Assembly (NCBI GenBank): GCA_020024055.1
Contig: JAHHUI010000058.1
Coordinates: 1 to 9,282 of the forward strand
Reading direction: 5' to 3'
Length of the DNA stretch: 9,282 bases
Source: Spirochaetaceae bacterium
GTDB taxonomy: Bacteria > Spirochaetota > Spirochaetia > WRBN01
In this document: piece after piece, positions 1 through 5,729 of the stretch
Layout: every line of letters starts with the position of its first letter
How positions within the stretch are numbered: the stretch's first letter is position 1
Notes under the pieces: generated by a model
Databases searched by the model: none
Told to the model about the DNA's origin: nothing
The model's input: the letters and a program-made list of their open reading frames with translations, nothing else
Translations under genes and position numbers: made by a program

Positions 1-109
1 CCCTTGGTATGAATTTACCTTATGCGCCTTAGCGTCATTTATTTTTTTCCTCGGTGCGTTAAGAATTTTTTATGTGAGTGAAGAAATCGTTATTGAGCGT
101 ATTTATTAA
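1..109 (+). CDS. C-terminal end of a membrane protein, probable ABC-2 type polysaccharide export permease (partial)
   Basis: An open frame entering from the left edge (codons in phase with position 2) ends at TAA 107-109 and gives about 35 residues. It reads as a final transmembrane helix of roughly 18 hydrophobic residues (LCALASFIFFLGALRIFYV) followed by a short charged tail ending in ERIY. ABC-2 permeases of the Wzm/KpsM/TagG type end with such a helix and a short cytoplasmic tail. The gene lies 37 nt upstream of a Wzt/TagH-type ATPase, the usual partner, in the usual permease-ATPase order. The family assignment rests mainly on this context, because too little of the protein is visible for a domain call. 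Confidence 0.6.
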   Translation, partial: PWYEFTLCALASFIFFLGALRIFYVSEEIVIERIY

Positions 110-131
110 TTATACACTTTACGGAACAAAG

Positions 132-140
132 AAAGGAAAG
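132..140 (+). promoter_or_regulatory. Ribosome binding site of the ABC ATPase gene
   Basis: AAAGGAAAG lies 6 nt before the ATG at 147, in the 37-nt gap after the permease stop codon. It supports this start. I see no promoter or terminator in the gap, which fits co-transcription with the permease gene. Confidence 0.65.
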
Positions 141-146
141 TGATAA

Positions 147-1376
147 ATGAATCTGCCACTGATTGAAGTTGAGAATGTTTTTAAAAAATTTACTTTCACT
201 TTAAAACGAGGCCTGTATTATGGTCTGATTGACACGCTCAGCGCGATGTGCGGCATGGAGCCATGTGTGGATAGACTGCGGGACAGAGAATTCTGGGCTT
301 TACAGAATATTAATTTTTCCGTGGAAAAAGGCGAAAGTATTGGTCTTGTGGGCTGTAACGGATCAGGAAAGACAACGCTATTACGTTTAATCTCGGGTAT
401 TTATCCCCCCAGCAAGGGCAGCATTAAAATACGCGGTACCGTCGGTTCTCTTATCGCTGTGGGTGCTGGATTCCACCCGCATATGACAGGCCGGGAAAAT
501 ATTTATCTCAACGGTTCTCTTTTGGGCATGTCTATCAAAGATCTCAAGCACAGCTTTGATGATATCGTGGAATTCGCAGGCGTCGGGCACTTTATTGATT
601 CTCCTGTGGCCACATATTCTTCGGGGATGTCTCTGCGGTTGGCTTTTTCCGTGGCTATTCATTGTAATATCGATATTCTGCTGGCCGACGAGATTTTGGC
701 CGTAGGCGATGAAACTTTTAAGCAAAAATGCGCCCAAAAAATGCGTGAGCTGAGAGCAAAAGGGGTTTCTTTGGTGCTTGTCTCTCATCTGGCGCAACAA
801 ATTCGTGAAAATTGTGATCGTATTGTTTTGATTAATAAAGGAATTCAGGAATATTGGGGCAGCGTGGATGAAGGCTTATCGCTTTATGATGAATTACAGA
901 AAAATGACGGCTCTTTTATGCCTGTCAACGGCGTGCATGAGGAAAAAGAAGCCCCTCAATATTTTCGTATTGAACAAGTGTATACGGATCCCGCCTATGA
1001 TGATAATAAATGCGTCATTGCCCCCGGCGGATCTTTCACCATACGTTTTGCCTATCATTCAGAACGCGATATTGATCAGCTGGATATTAAATTGTGTTTT
1101 CGTGTGCCCAGCATTATGCAGGATAATTACCTGGAGGTCAGCAGCATGAAAAACGGGCAGATGCTTTCCCTCTCGCGTGGCAGCGGCCAGGTCTGTGCCA
1201 CAATAGACCATTTGCCTTTTAATGATGTCGAAGTTTTATTATACCCAGAGATTTGGGATGTGAAAGAAAAAATATGTTTATATGGACAAAGAGAAGTGCG
1301 CCTGCATATGACACAAGACCCCACGCAAAGCGGCTATGGGTTTTTCCCAATAAAATTTTCTGTTAAAAAGGACTGA
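147..1376 (+). CDS. ABC transporter ATP-binding protein, Wzt/TagH-type polysaccharide exporter with C-terminal glycan-binding-like domain
   Basis: A 409-residue protein. The nucleotide-binding domain covers about residues 5-245: Walker A GCNGSGKTT at 69-77, signature YSSGM at 157-161, Walker B ILLADE at 177-182, and the switch histidine H214. The stretches GAGFHPHMTGREN (106-118) and VGDETFKQKC (186-195) are typical of the Wzt/TagH/RfbE branch, which energises export of O-antigen, teichoic acid or other glycans across the inner membrane. The Q-loop position, usually Glu or Gln before VGAGF, is Ala104. Residues about 270-409 form a beta-rich extension like the C-terminal domain of E. coli O9a Wzt, which recognises the modified end of the glycan; this is inferred from position and pattern, not clear identity. 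The permease tail lies upstream and thiI starts 4 nt after the stop. The exported glycan cannot be told from the sequence. Confidence 0.9.
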   Translation: MNLPLIEVENVFKKFTFTLKRGLYYGLIDTLSAMCGMEPCVDRLRDREFWALQNINFSVEKGESIGLVGCNGSGKTTLLRLISGIYPPSKGSIKIRGTVGSLIAVGAGFHPHMTGRENIYLNGSLLGMSIKDLKHSFDDIVEFAGVGHFIDSPVATYSSGMSLRLAFSVAIHCNIDILLADEILAVGDETFKQKCAQKMRELRAKGVSLVLVSHLAQQIRENCDRIVLINKGIQEYWGSVDEGLSLYDELQKNDGSFMPVNGVHEEKEAPQYFRIEQVYTDPAYDDNKCVIAPGGSFTIRFAYHSERDIDQLDIKLCFRVPSIMQDNYLEVSSMKNGQMLSLSRGSGQVCATIDHLPFNDVEVLLYPEIWDVKEKICLYGQREVRLHMTQDPTQSGYGFFPIKFSVKKD

Positions 1377-1380
1377 TGCT

Positions 1381-2586
1381 ATGTCCTTATTTTTAATTCG
1401 CCTGGGCGAGCTCACTCTGAAAAAAGGCAGCCGCGGTTTTTTTGAAGGCACATTGAAACGCAATATTATTCAGCGTTTAAAAGGTATTCGTCATGAACTG
1501 AAAATTAGCGACGGACGTTATTATCTTTATATTGAAGATGATTGCTATGATGATTTTGTCTCAAGTATTTTATCTAAAACATTTGGCATTGCAGATTTCC
1601 ACAAAGCCTATAGGCTGCCGTTGTCTATGAGCGGAATTGAAGCAGGGGTGAATAAACTGATTCAGTCTTTAGACTCTCAAAGAGCCAGCTTCAAAATTGA
1701 AAGCCGCCGCAGCAATAAGTCTTTTTCTTACGGCAGCTATGAAATCTGTGCGCATTTAGGGCAGATGGTGGCCCAGAAATATCCTTATTTACACGTCGAT
1801 GTGCATGATCCCGATTGGACCATTATGGTCGAGATTCGTGAATCTTGCTATACCTATATGAAAGCAAAAGAGCATCAAAGTGCCGGGCCGGGCGGCCTGC
1901 CGGTTGGCACGGCAGGCCGGGGGCTTTTGTTACTGTCAGGGGGAATAGACAGCCCCGTGGCCGGATGGATGATGGCCTGTCGGGGATTGCAGCTGCTGGC
2001 GGTGCATTTTCACACGCCGCCCTATACAGGCTGCGAGGCTTTACAGAAGGCTAAAGATCTCTCACAAAAGCTGGCAGATTGGAATATTAATGGAAATCTG
2101 GTTCTGTTTCTTGTCAATTTTACACAGATTCAATTAAAAATCCGCGAAATGACTGACCCACGCTATGGCACTGTTTTGGCCCGATCTTGCATGATGCAGA
2201 TTGCAGAGCAAATTGCCCAAAGAGAAGGAGCTTCTGTCTTGATTACCGGAGAGGCCCTGGCCCAGGTGGCCAGCCAGACATTAGACAGCCTGGCTGTGAC
2301 TGATCAGTCTGTGCGTATGCTGATTCTGCGTCCACTGATTGGCATGGATAAGCAGGATATTATCCAGAGGGCACAATATTTGGAAAGTTTTGATATTTCT
2401 GTGCAAAGCGGGACAGACTGCTGTGCTTTATTTGCCCCCGAAAACCCCGTGACCAAGCCAAAAATGGACCAGGCACAAGAGATGCTGGCTGCTGCCTCTT
2501 TAGAGGATTTAATTCATCAGGCCGCCGTGCAAGCCGAAAGGGAAATTATTTCTGCCAGGGAATATTCACACTGTCTAAAGGTGTGA
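1381..2586 (+). CDS. thiI: tRNA 4-thiouridine synthetase ThiI (short form, no rhodanese domain)
   Basis: ThiI adenylates U8 of tRNA and replaces its oxygen with sulfur to make 4-thiouridine; in some bacteria it also supplies sulfur for thiamine thiazole. The 401-residue protein has an N-terminal ferredoxin-like region (about 1-60), a THUMP domain (about 61-165, with RRSNKSFSYGSYEI at 109-122), then a PP-loop pyrophosphatase domain with SGGIDSP at 186-192, TGEALAQVASQT at 289-300 and DCCALFAPENPVTKP at 346-360. Cys347 or Cys348 should match the catalytic Cys344 of E. coli. The C-terminal rhodanese domain of E. coli ThiI (482 residues) is absent, as in the Bacillus type of about 400 residues, where a dedicated cysteine desulfurase delivers sulfur directly. 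The AAGGA at 1367-1371 lies inside the end of the ATPase gene, so translation may be coupled. The 3' end overlaps the convergent minus-strand gene. Confidence 0.95.
   Translation: MSLFLIRLGELTLKKGSRGFFEGTLKRNIIQRLKGIRHELKISDGRYYLYIEDDCYDDFVSSILSKTFGIADFHKAYRLPLSMSGIEAGVNKLIQSLDSQRASFKIESRRSNKSFSYGSYEICAHLGQMVAQKYPYLHVDVHDPDWTIMVEIRESCYTYMKAKEHQSAGPGGLPVGTAGRGLLLLSGGIDSPVAGWMMACRGLQLLAVHFHTPPYTGCEALQKAKDLSQKLADWNINGNLVLFLVNFTQIQLKIREMTDPRYGTVLARSCMMQIAEQIAQREGASVLITGEALAQVASQTLDSLAVTDQSVRMLILRPLIGMDKQDIIQRAQYLESFDISVQSGTDCCALFAPENPVTKPKMDQAQEMLAAASLEDLIHQAAVQAEREIISAREYSHCLKV
1893..1919 (+). repeat. Perfect 10-bp GC-rich inverted repeat inside thiI
   Basis: CGGCCTGCCG (1893-1902) and CGGCAGGCCG (1910-1919) are exact reverse complements around the 7-nt loop GTTGGCA. 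It sits in codons for the glycine-rich linker just before the PP-loop motif (GPGGLPVGTAGRG). Much of the GC richness follows from Gly, Pro, Ala and Arg codons, but the exact 10-bp match is stronger than these codons require. A mRNA hairpin here could slow ribosomes between the THUMP and catalytic domains; that is speculation. Confidence 0.55.
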
Positions 2587-3415
2587 TCATTGAATTGCTT
2601 TCAATAGAGACCCCGCCGGCCTGGGGCGTGGGCTGTTGAGAGAAAATCTCATCAGAAAAAAGCTGGTCTTTTTTGTATAAGAAAAGCTTCCATCCTGGGA
2701 TTTCTGTCGCAGAATTAGTGACGAGCTCTTTAATCAGGAAGCCTTGATCTGTAGGCCATATACTGCGCATATAATGCCTTCCAGCCAGGGTATATTGCTG
2801 TGTGTCTTCGGTGTCAACAGAATAAACAATCCATGAACTATTTGTATTGAAATAATACAATTTGCCTTGAAATAAAGTGAAGTGCGTGTTCTCTTCCACT
2901 TTGTCCAGGAATTTTTCCTGCCTTTCCCCCTGAAGAAAATGCAAGATGAGAATGTTGGAACTGTCTTGTGTCACCAAGAGGCGTCGATTAATATCATAGG
3001 CAAAATAAATGCCGTGGAAATTCTTGGTTAATATTGTGCAATTACTGGTATTGAGATTCCACAGACATAAGTTATTATCCGAGTGAACAACAATGAAATT
3101 TCTGTTTACAACCTGAAAGTCAGTGAATTTTTCCTTATGATGAAAGCGTTCCACTTTCTTGTCAGAAACTCTCATGCGCATCAGCTGTGTGCTGTCTGGG
3201 ATATTTTTGGCGAAAATAAAGTCCATATCTGCTGTGGGGCGCCAAAGCAGGCCCTGCATAGAGCTTTTATGGTAATTCATAGATTTGATGACAGATTGTT
3301 TGCTGATGCTGTAGATAAGAAAATCGTCTTTTGTGGGAAGAAAAAAATATTCCTGTGCTGTCATATAAGACACACAGTGTAATAATATAATAATACTGAT
3401 GAAGAGAGATCTCAC
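2546..3415 (-). CDS. Exported protein of unknown function, beta-rich and possibly propeller-like (third gene of exported operon)
   Basis: I do not recognise a named family. The 289-residue protein begins with a signal peptide: Arg2, a hydrophobic core LFISIIILLHCVSYM (4-18) and a likely cleavage near TAQ (19-21). The cysteine at 14 has no lipobox around it, so a lipoprotein is unlikely. The mature part is rich in short alternating hydrophobic strands, such as NLCLWNLNTSNCTILT and NILILHFLQGERQ, which is the look of WD40/TolB-like blades, but no canonical WD repeat can be read. The start is GTG (3415-3413), overlapping the stop of the upstream gene as GTGA, with GGAG at 3426-3423 (minus strand) 7 nt before it. 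There is no other in-frame ATG before codon 18. Its end overlaps thiI by 41 nt in convergent orientation. Probably periplasmic or envelope-associated. Confidence 0.8.
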   Translation of the reverse strand: MRSLFISIIILLHCVSYMTAQEYFFLPTKDDFLIYSISKQSVIKSMNYHKSSMQGLLWRPTADMDFIFAKNIPDSTQLMRMRVSDKKVERFHHKEKFTDFQVVNRNFIVVHSDNNLCLWNLNTSNCTILTKNFHGIYFAYDINRRLLVTQDSSNILILHFLQGERQEKFLDKVEENTHFTLFQGKLYYFNTNSSWIVYSVDTEDTQQYTLAGRHYMRSIWPTDQGFLIKELVTNSATEIPGWKLFLYKKDQLFSDEIFSQQPTPQAGGVSIESNSMITPLDSVNIPWQK

Positions 3416-4467
3416 CCACTTTCTCCAGATAGGAATGCTGCTGGCAGCTTGGCTATTAATTGAACGCTGACGGGGCCATTCTGCTGATTCAGCAAAATGT
3501 TAACAGGTTGCCCGTCTTTGTCATAATGCAGCAGCTGCCAAAATCCATCTTGGTTTTTTATCCATACAATAAATGTTCTGTCCGGCAACATCACCACATG
3601 CGGCGCACTTTGCCATTCACCAGTAATAGTATAAAGCGGAGAAAAAATCAAGGGCAAAGAAACAGGCTTGCTTCCATCGGCATAAGAGAGCATGGCTTGG
3701 CCGTTGTTAAAATAGATAATCTGATTTCTAAAAGCATTAAAGGTGGGATAGCCGCCGCGCCAGGTGATTTTCCTTTTTGATCTTGTATTGAAGATTGAAA
3801 AAATATCCAGTCTTTTCAGGCGATAAAACTGCCGTGCAATATCAGTGTACTCTGAGCTTTCTTCAAAACTGAAAATAAAAAGATTCATGGTGGATGTGTT
3901 ATAAAAAGCCTGGCTGATGGGCATGCGCGAAGAATAGATATCTCTAGAAGTATTGGAATCAAGGTCTAATAAAGAGATGATATACAGTCCTTGGGTATTT
4001 TTTAAGGTGAGCCAGAGATTTTCATTCAATACCTGCAAGAGCTTTGTGTTTGGAGGCAGGATAGTCAGGTTATGATTTTCTGTATCCAGAAGGCTGATGC
4101 GCACGATGCCTTGGGCTGTTTTGGGGTCCAGGCCAAAGATATATTTTCCGTTGGGTGTCATGCGCCAGGCAAAGGGCAGTTCAGTGTTTATGATGCGGCT
4201 GCTGTGGGGGATATTTTGTGTGCCGGAGAAGAAATTGATTGTTAATTGTTTCAGGTCTCCCTGATAATAAAGGACTTCGTGAAAATTATGATCAAAAATA
4301 CGAATATCTCTGCCTGAGGCAACAACCAGAGAATACTGCTGATTTTGTGCACTTAAATGTGTGGAAGTTGCGACAAATATCAGCAGTATTATATTAGAAA
4401 ATAATCGACTTGGGCTACTCTGTACCAAGGTTTTTGACTTCATAATTATAAATGGCCCATGATCCAT
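3412..4467 (-). CDS. Exported protein of unknown function, beta-rich and possibly propeller-like (second gene of exported operon)
   Basis: The 351-residue protein has an extended N-terminus, a hydrophobic core at about 22-36 (LFSNIILLIFVATST) and a likely signal-peptase site near HLSAQ (37-41). The mature part has repeated strand-like stretches (SLVVASGRDIRIFD, YIFGLDPKTAQGIVRISLLD, GLYIISLLDLDSN, QIIYFNNGQAMLSYADGS) like the blades of a six- or seven-bladed propeller; the fold is inference. The first ATG, at 4467, follows GAGAAAGGAAA, but the purines lie very close to it. A second in-frame ATG at 4443 (codon 9) would give a more normal signal peptide but has no visible ribosome site. The gene overlaps the upstream one by 53 nt (29 nt from the second ATG) and the downstream one by 4 nt, so translation is probably coupled. 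Function unknown. Confidence 0.8.
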   Translation of the reverse strand: MDHGPFIIMKSKTLVQSSPSRLFSNIILLIFVATSTHLSAQNQQYSLVVASGRDIRIFDHNFHEVLYYQGDLKQLTINFFSGTQNIPHSSRIINTELPFAWRMTPNGKYIFGLDPKTAQGIVRISLLDTENHNLTILPPNTKLLQVLNENLWLTLKNTQGLYIISLLDLDSNTSRDIYSSRMPISQAFYNTSTMNLFIFSFEESSEYTDIARQFYRLKRLDIFSIFNTRSKRKITWRGGYPTFNAFRNQIIYFNNGQAMLSYADGSKPVSLPLIFSPLYTITGEWQSAPHVVMLPDRTFIVWIKNQDGFWQLLHYDKDGQPVNILLNQQNGPVSVQLIAKLPAAFLSGESG

Positions 4468-5533
4468 TTTCCTTTCTCAGGAACCATGTATATTCCTTCA
4501 CCTCGTCATATTGAGGCTGGCGATACACCTGGCGAGTGATAACATAGGCATTTTCTTCTGTATAATACACAGAAAGAATCTTGAAAGAATAGGGGCGTGC
4601 GGCAATGCCCAGCTCCAATTCCTGATTGATCATTTGAGTTCTGAATGTTTCGAGCATATAGTCTTTTGTTTTTGTGTCGGCTACACGATAGCGGCGATTG
4701 CGATCGGTGTTGTTCAGGAACAGGCTTTCCAGATTAATATAGAGGAAGAATTTATTCCATTGATCTTTCTGGCGGGCATCCAGGGTGTATGTCACCACTT
4801 CGTCTGGAGCCAAGGGCTGGCGAGCCAAAACTTCGCCTGTGTCTTCAGAGATCATTTGTTCCAGCATGGTGCGATTGCCCACAGAAGGACGAATCGTGAG
4901 CCCTAAAGTATTGGAAGAAATGGCAGAAGGAAAGCTGACCTGTGTTGATGCGGCAGCATTATTGTCATTGCTGATTTCTTTGCCCTGAATTGTGGCATTC
5001 AGGCGATCATCCCAGTTGCTGTTTCCTGTTGATACGGCAGAACCATTGCCTGCGCCAAAGGGCAGGCTTTCATAGCGCATTCTCGATGTCACGCTGAGCT
5101 GGCTGGGAATGAAATCTAATTCCACCACATAGGTTCCCGGATTGTCAATCTGAACAAACTGACGAATGTCAAAATCAAAGCTGTACTCTTCACCCGGGCG
5201 CAGGCTCATCAGGCGATAGACAAAAGGCTGAGCACCCGAAAGACGAGTGAAATATGCCTCTGAGGGCTGCAGCGTCAGGTTGGTCAAGGTTTTTACACGT
5301 ACGTCCAGATTTAAGATCGGCTCATCAGCCAGCTGCATCACAAAGTCGTTAGGCGAGTCATTGCGAATAGCCACTCTGATTAAAATAGGAGTATTAGGAT
5401 AATAGACTTGTTTGTTGTAATAGCGCGTTGTCACAACGACTTTGCCTGTCGGTTCTACTGTCTGCTGAGCGCTTAGCATTCCGCCCAAAGTAGAGATACA
5501 AAATAACAGACTCATTAACACAATTTTCATCAT
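4415..5533 (-). CDS. Exported multidomain protein: N-terminal Ig-like region, C-terminal NTF2-like region (first gene of exported operon)
   Basis: The 372-residue protein starts with a signal peptide (MMKIVLMSLLFCISTLGGML, cleavage near SAQ at 21-23). Residues about 30-147 form a beta-rich domain with the sense of an Ig-like or BsuPI-type fold: VYYPNTPILIRVAIRN, LRPGEEYSFDFD and NPGTYVVELDF follow the usual order of strands in such domains. A linker rich in Ser, Asn and Ala spans about 160-205. A middle region (APDEVVTYTLDARQKDQWNKFFLY) leads to a C-terminal part (about 290-370) whose ending, FLRKENGSWAIYNYEVKNLG, resembles NTF2-like domains. From memory, exported proteins of this layout occur in spirochaetes, without known function. 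The start is the first of two adjacent ATG codons; GAGGT at 5549-5545 (minus strand) precedes it by 11 nt. It heads the operon and faces a promoter-like -10 element. Confidence 0.82.
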   Translation of the reverse strand: MMKIVLMSLLFCISTLGGMLSAQQTVEPTGKVVVTTRYYNKQVYYPNTPILIRVAIRNDSPNDFVMQLADEPILNLDVRVKTLTNLTLQPSEAYFTRLSGAQPFVYRLMSLRPGEEYSFDFDIRQFVQIDNPGTYVVELDFIPSQLSVTSRMRYESLPFGAGNGSAVSTGNSNWDDRLNATIQGKEISNDNNAAASTQVSFPSAISSNTLGLTIRPSVGNRTMLEQMISEDTGEVLARQPLAPDEVVTYTLDARQKDQWNKFFLYINLESLFLNNTDRNRRYRVADTKTKDYMLETFRTQMINQELELGIAARPYSFKILSVYYTEENAYVITRQVYRQPQYDEVKEYTWFLRKENGSWAIYNYEVKNLGTE

Positions 5534-5544
5534 GATTATTGACT

Positions 5545-5550
5545 ACCTCT
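5545..5550 (-). promoter_or_regulatory. Ribosome binding site of the first exported-operon gene
   Basis: On the minus strand AGAGGT lies 11 nt before the ATG at 5533. The spacing is a little long and would be 14 nt to the second ATG, which favours the first one. Confidence 0.45.
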
Positions 5551-5602
5551 GGGCTTATTGTCGGTTAATGCTGAATCAGGCTTTAACACTTGCTGTGTGA
5601 TT

Positions 5603-5608
5603 ATTATA
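5603..5608 (-). promoter_or_regulatory. Candidate -10 element of the exported operon
   Basis: The minus strand reads TATAAT here, a perfect sigma70 -10 hexamer, about 70 nt before the start codon at 5533. At 17-nt spacing the -35 position reads TCTCTT (5631-5626), a poor match, so the promoter may be weak or need an activator. The implied transcript starts near 5596 with a leader of about 60 nt, in which I see no riboswitch. Confidence 0.5.
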
Positions 5609-5613
5609 GGATA

Positions 5614-5637
5614 AAGAGCTAAAATAAGAGAGCTCTT
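5614..5637. repeat. 7-bp inverted repeat over the -35 region of the minus-strand promoter
   Basis: AAGAGCT (5614-5620) and AGCTCTT (5631-5637) are exact reverse complements with a 10-nt A-rich spacer. The right arm covers the weak -35 position of the exported operon and lies 35 nt upstream of the ileS -35. The size and symmetry would suit a dimeric regulator, but a 7-bp repeat in AT-rich DNA can arise by chance. Confidence 0.35.
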
Positions 5638-5671
5638 GAATTATACAAAATATTCTGTTTTATATCTATAC

Positions 5672-5700
5672 TTGACGGCATTGACAGGCTTTGTTAGAAT
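5672..5700 (+). promoter_or_regulatory. Sigma70-type promoter of ileS
   Basis: TTGACG (5672-5677) and TAGAAT (5695-5700) are separated by exactly 17 nt; each hexamer differs from consensus at one position. AT-rich DNA at 5641-5670 could act as an UP element. Transcription would start near 5707, about 23 nt before the ATG, leaving no room for a T-box or other leader element. This also rules out the in-frame TTG at 5691 as a start, because it would lie upstream of the transcript. Confidence 0.75.
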
Positions 5701-5715
5701 CTTGCCTAGTGAAAG

Positions 5716-5724
5716 AGGAAGGAG
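5716..5724 (+). promoter_or_regulatory. Ribosome binding site deciding the ileS start
   Basis: AGGAAGGAG, a strong Shine-Dalgarno match, ends 5 nt before the ATG at 5730. The reading frame extends upstream to a TTG at 5691, but this site and the promoter fix the start at 5730. Confidence 0.85.
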
Positions 5725-5729
5725 CGCAC

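Noticed and set aside
387..800. Long minus-strand reading frame opposite the ABC ATPase gene
   Set aside because: It is antisense to conserved ATPase motifs, has no ribosome site or recognisable domain, and is explained as a shadow of the real gene.
2566..2605. Bidirectional rho-independent terminator at the thiI end
   Set aside because: The two short stems (6 bp each, AT-rich or partly so) are not followed by a T-tract on either strand.
2546..5533. Lipoproteins, because of cysteines in the signal peptides
   Set aside because: The residues before the cysteines (LLF-C and LLH-C) do not fit even the relaxed spirochaete lipobox, and the cysteines fall within the hydrophobic core.
5681..5710. 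Alternative -35 TTGACA at 5681-5686
   Set aside because: It is a perfect hexamer, but no acceptable -10 lies 16-18 nt downstream; TTGACG at 5672 has TAGAAT at 17 nt.
5691..5729. Upstream in-frame TTG as the ileS start, adding 13 residues
   Set aside because: It overlaps the -10 element and lies upstream of the predicted transcript start; the ATG at 5730 has a strong ribosome site and begins where IleRS homology does.
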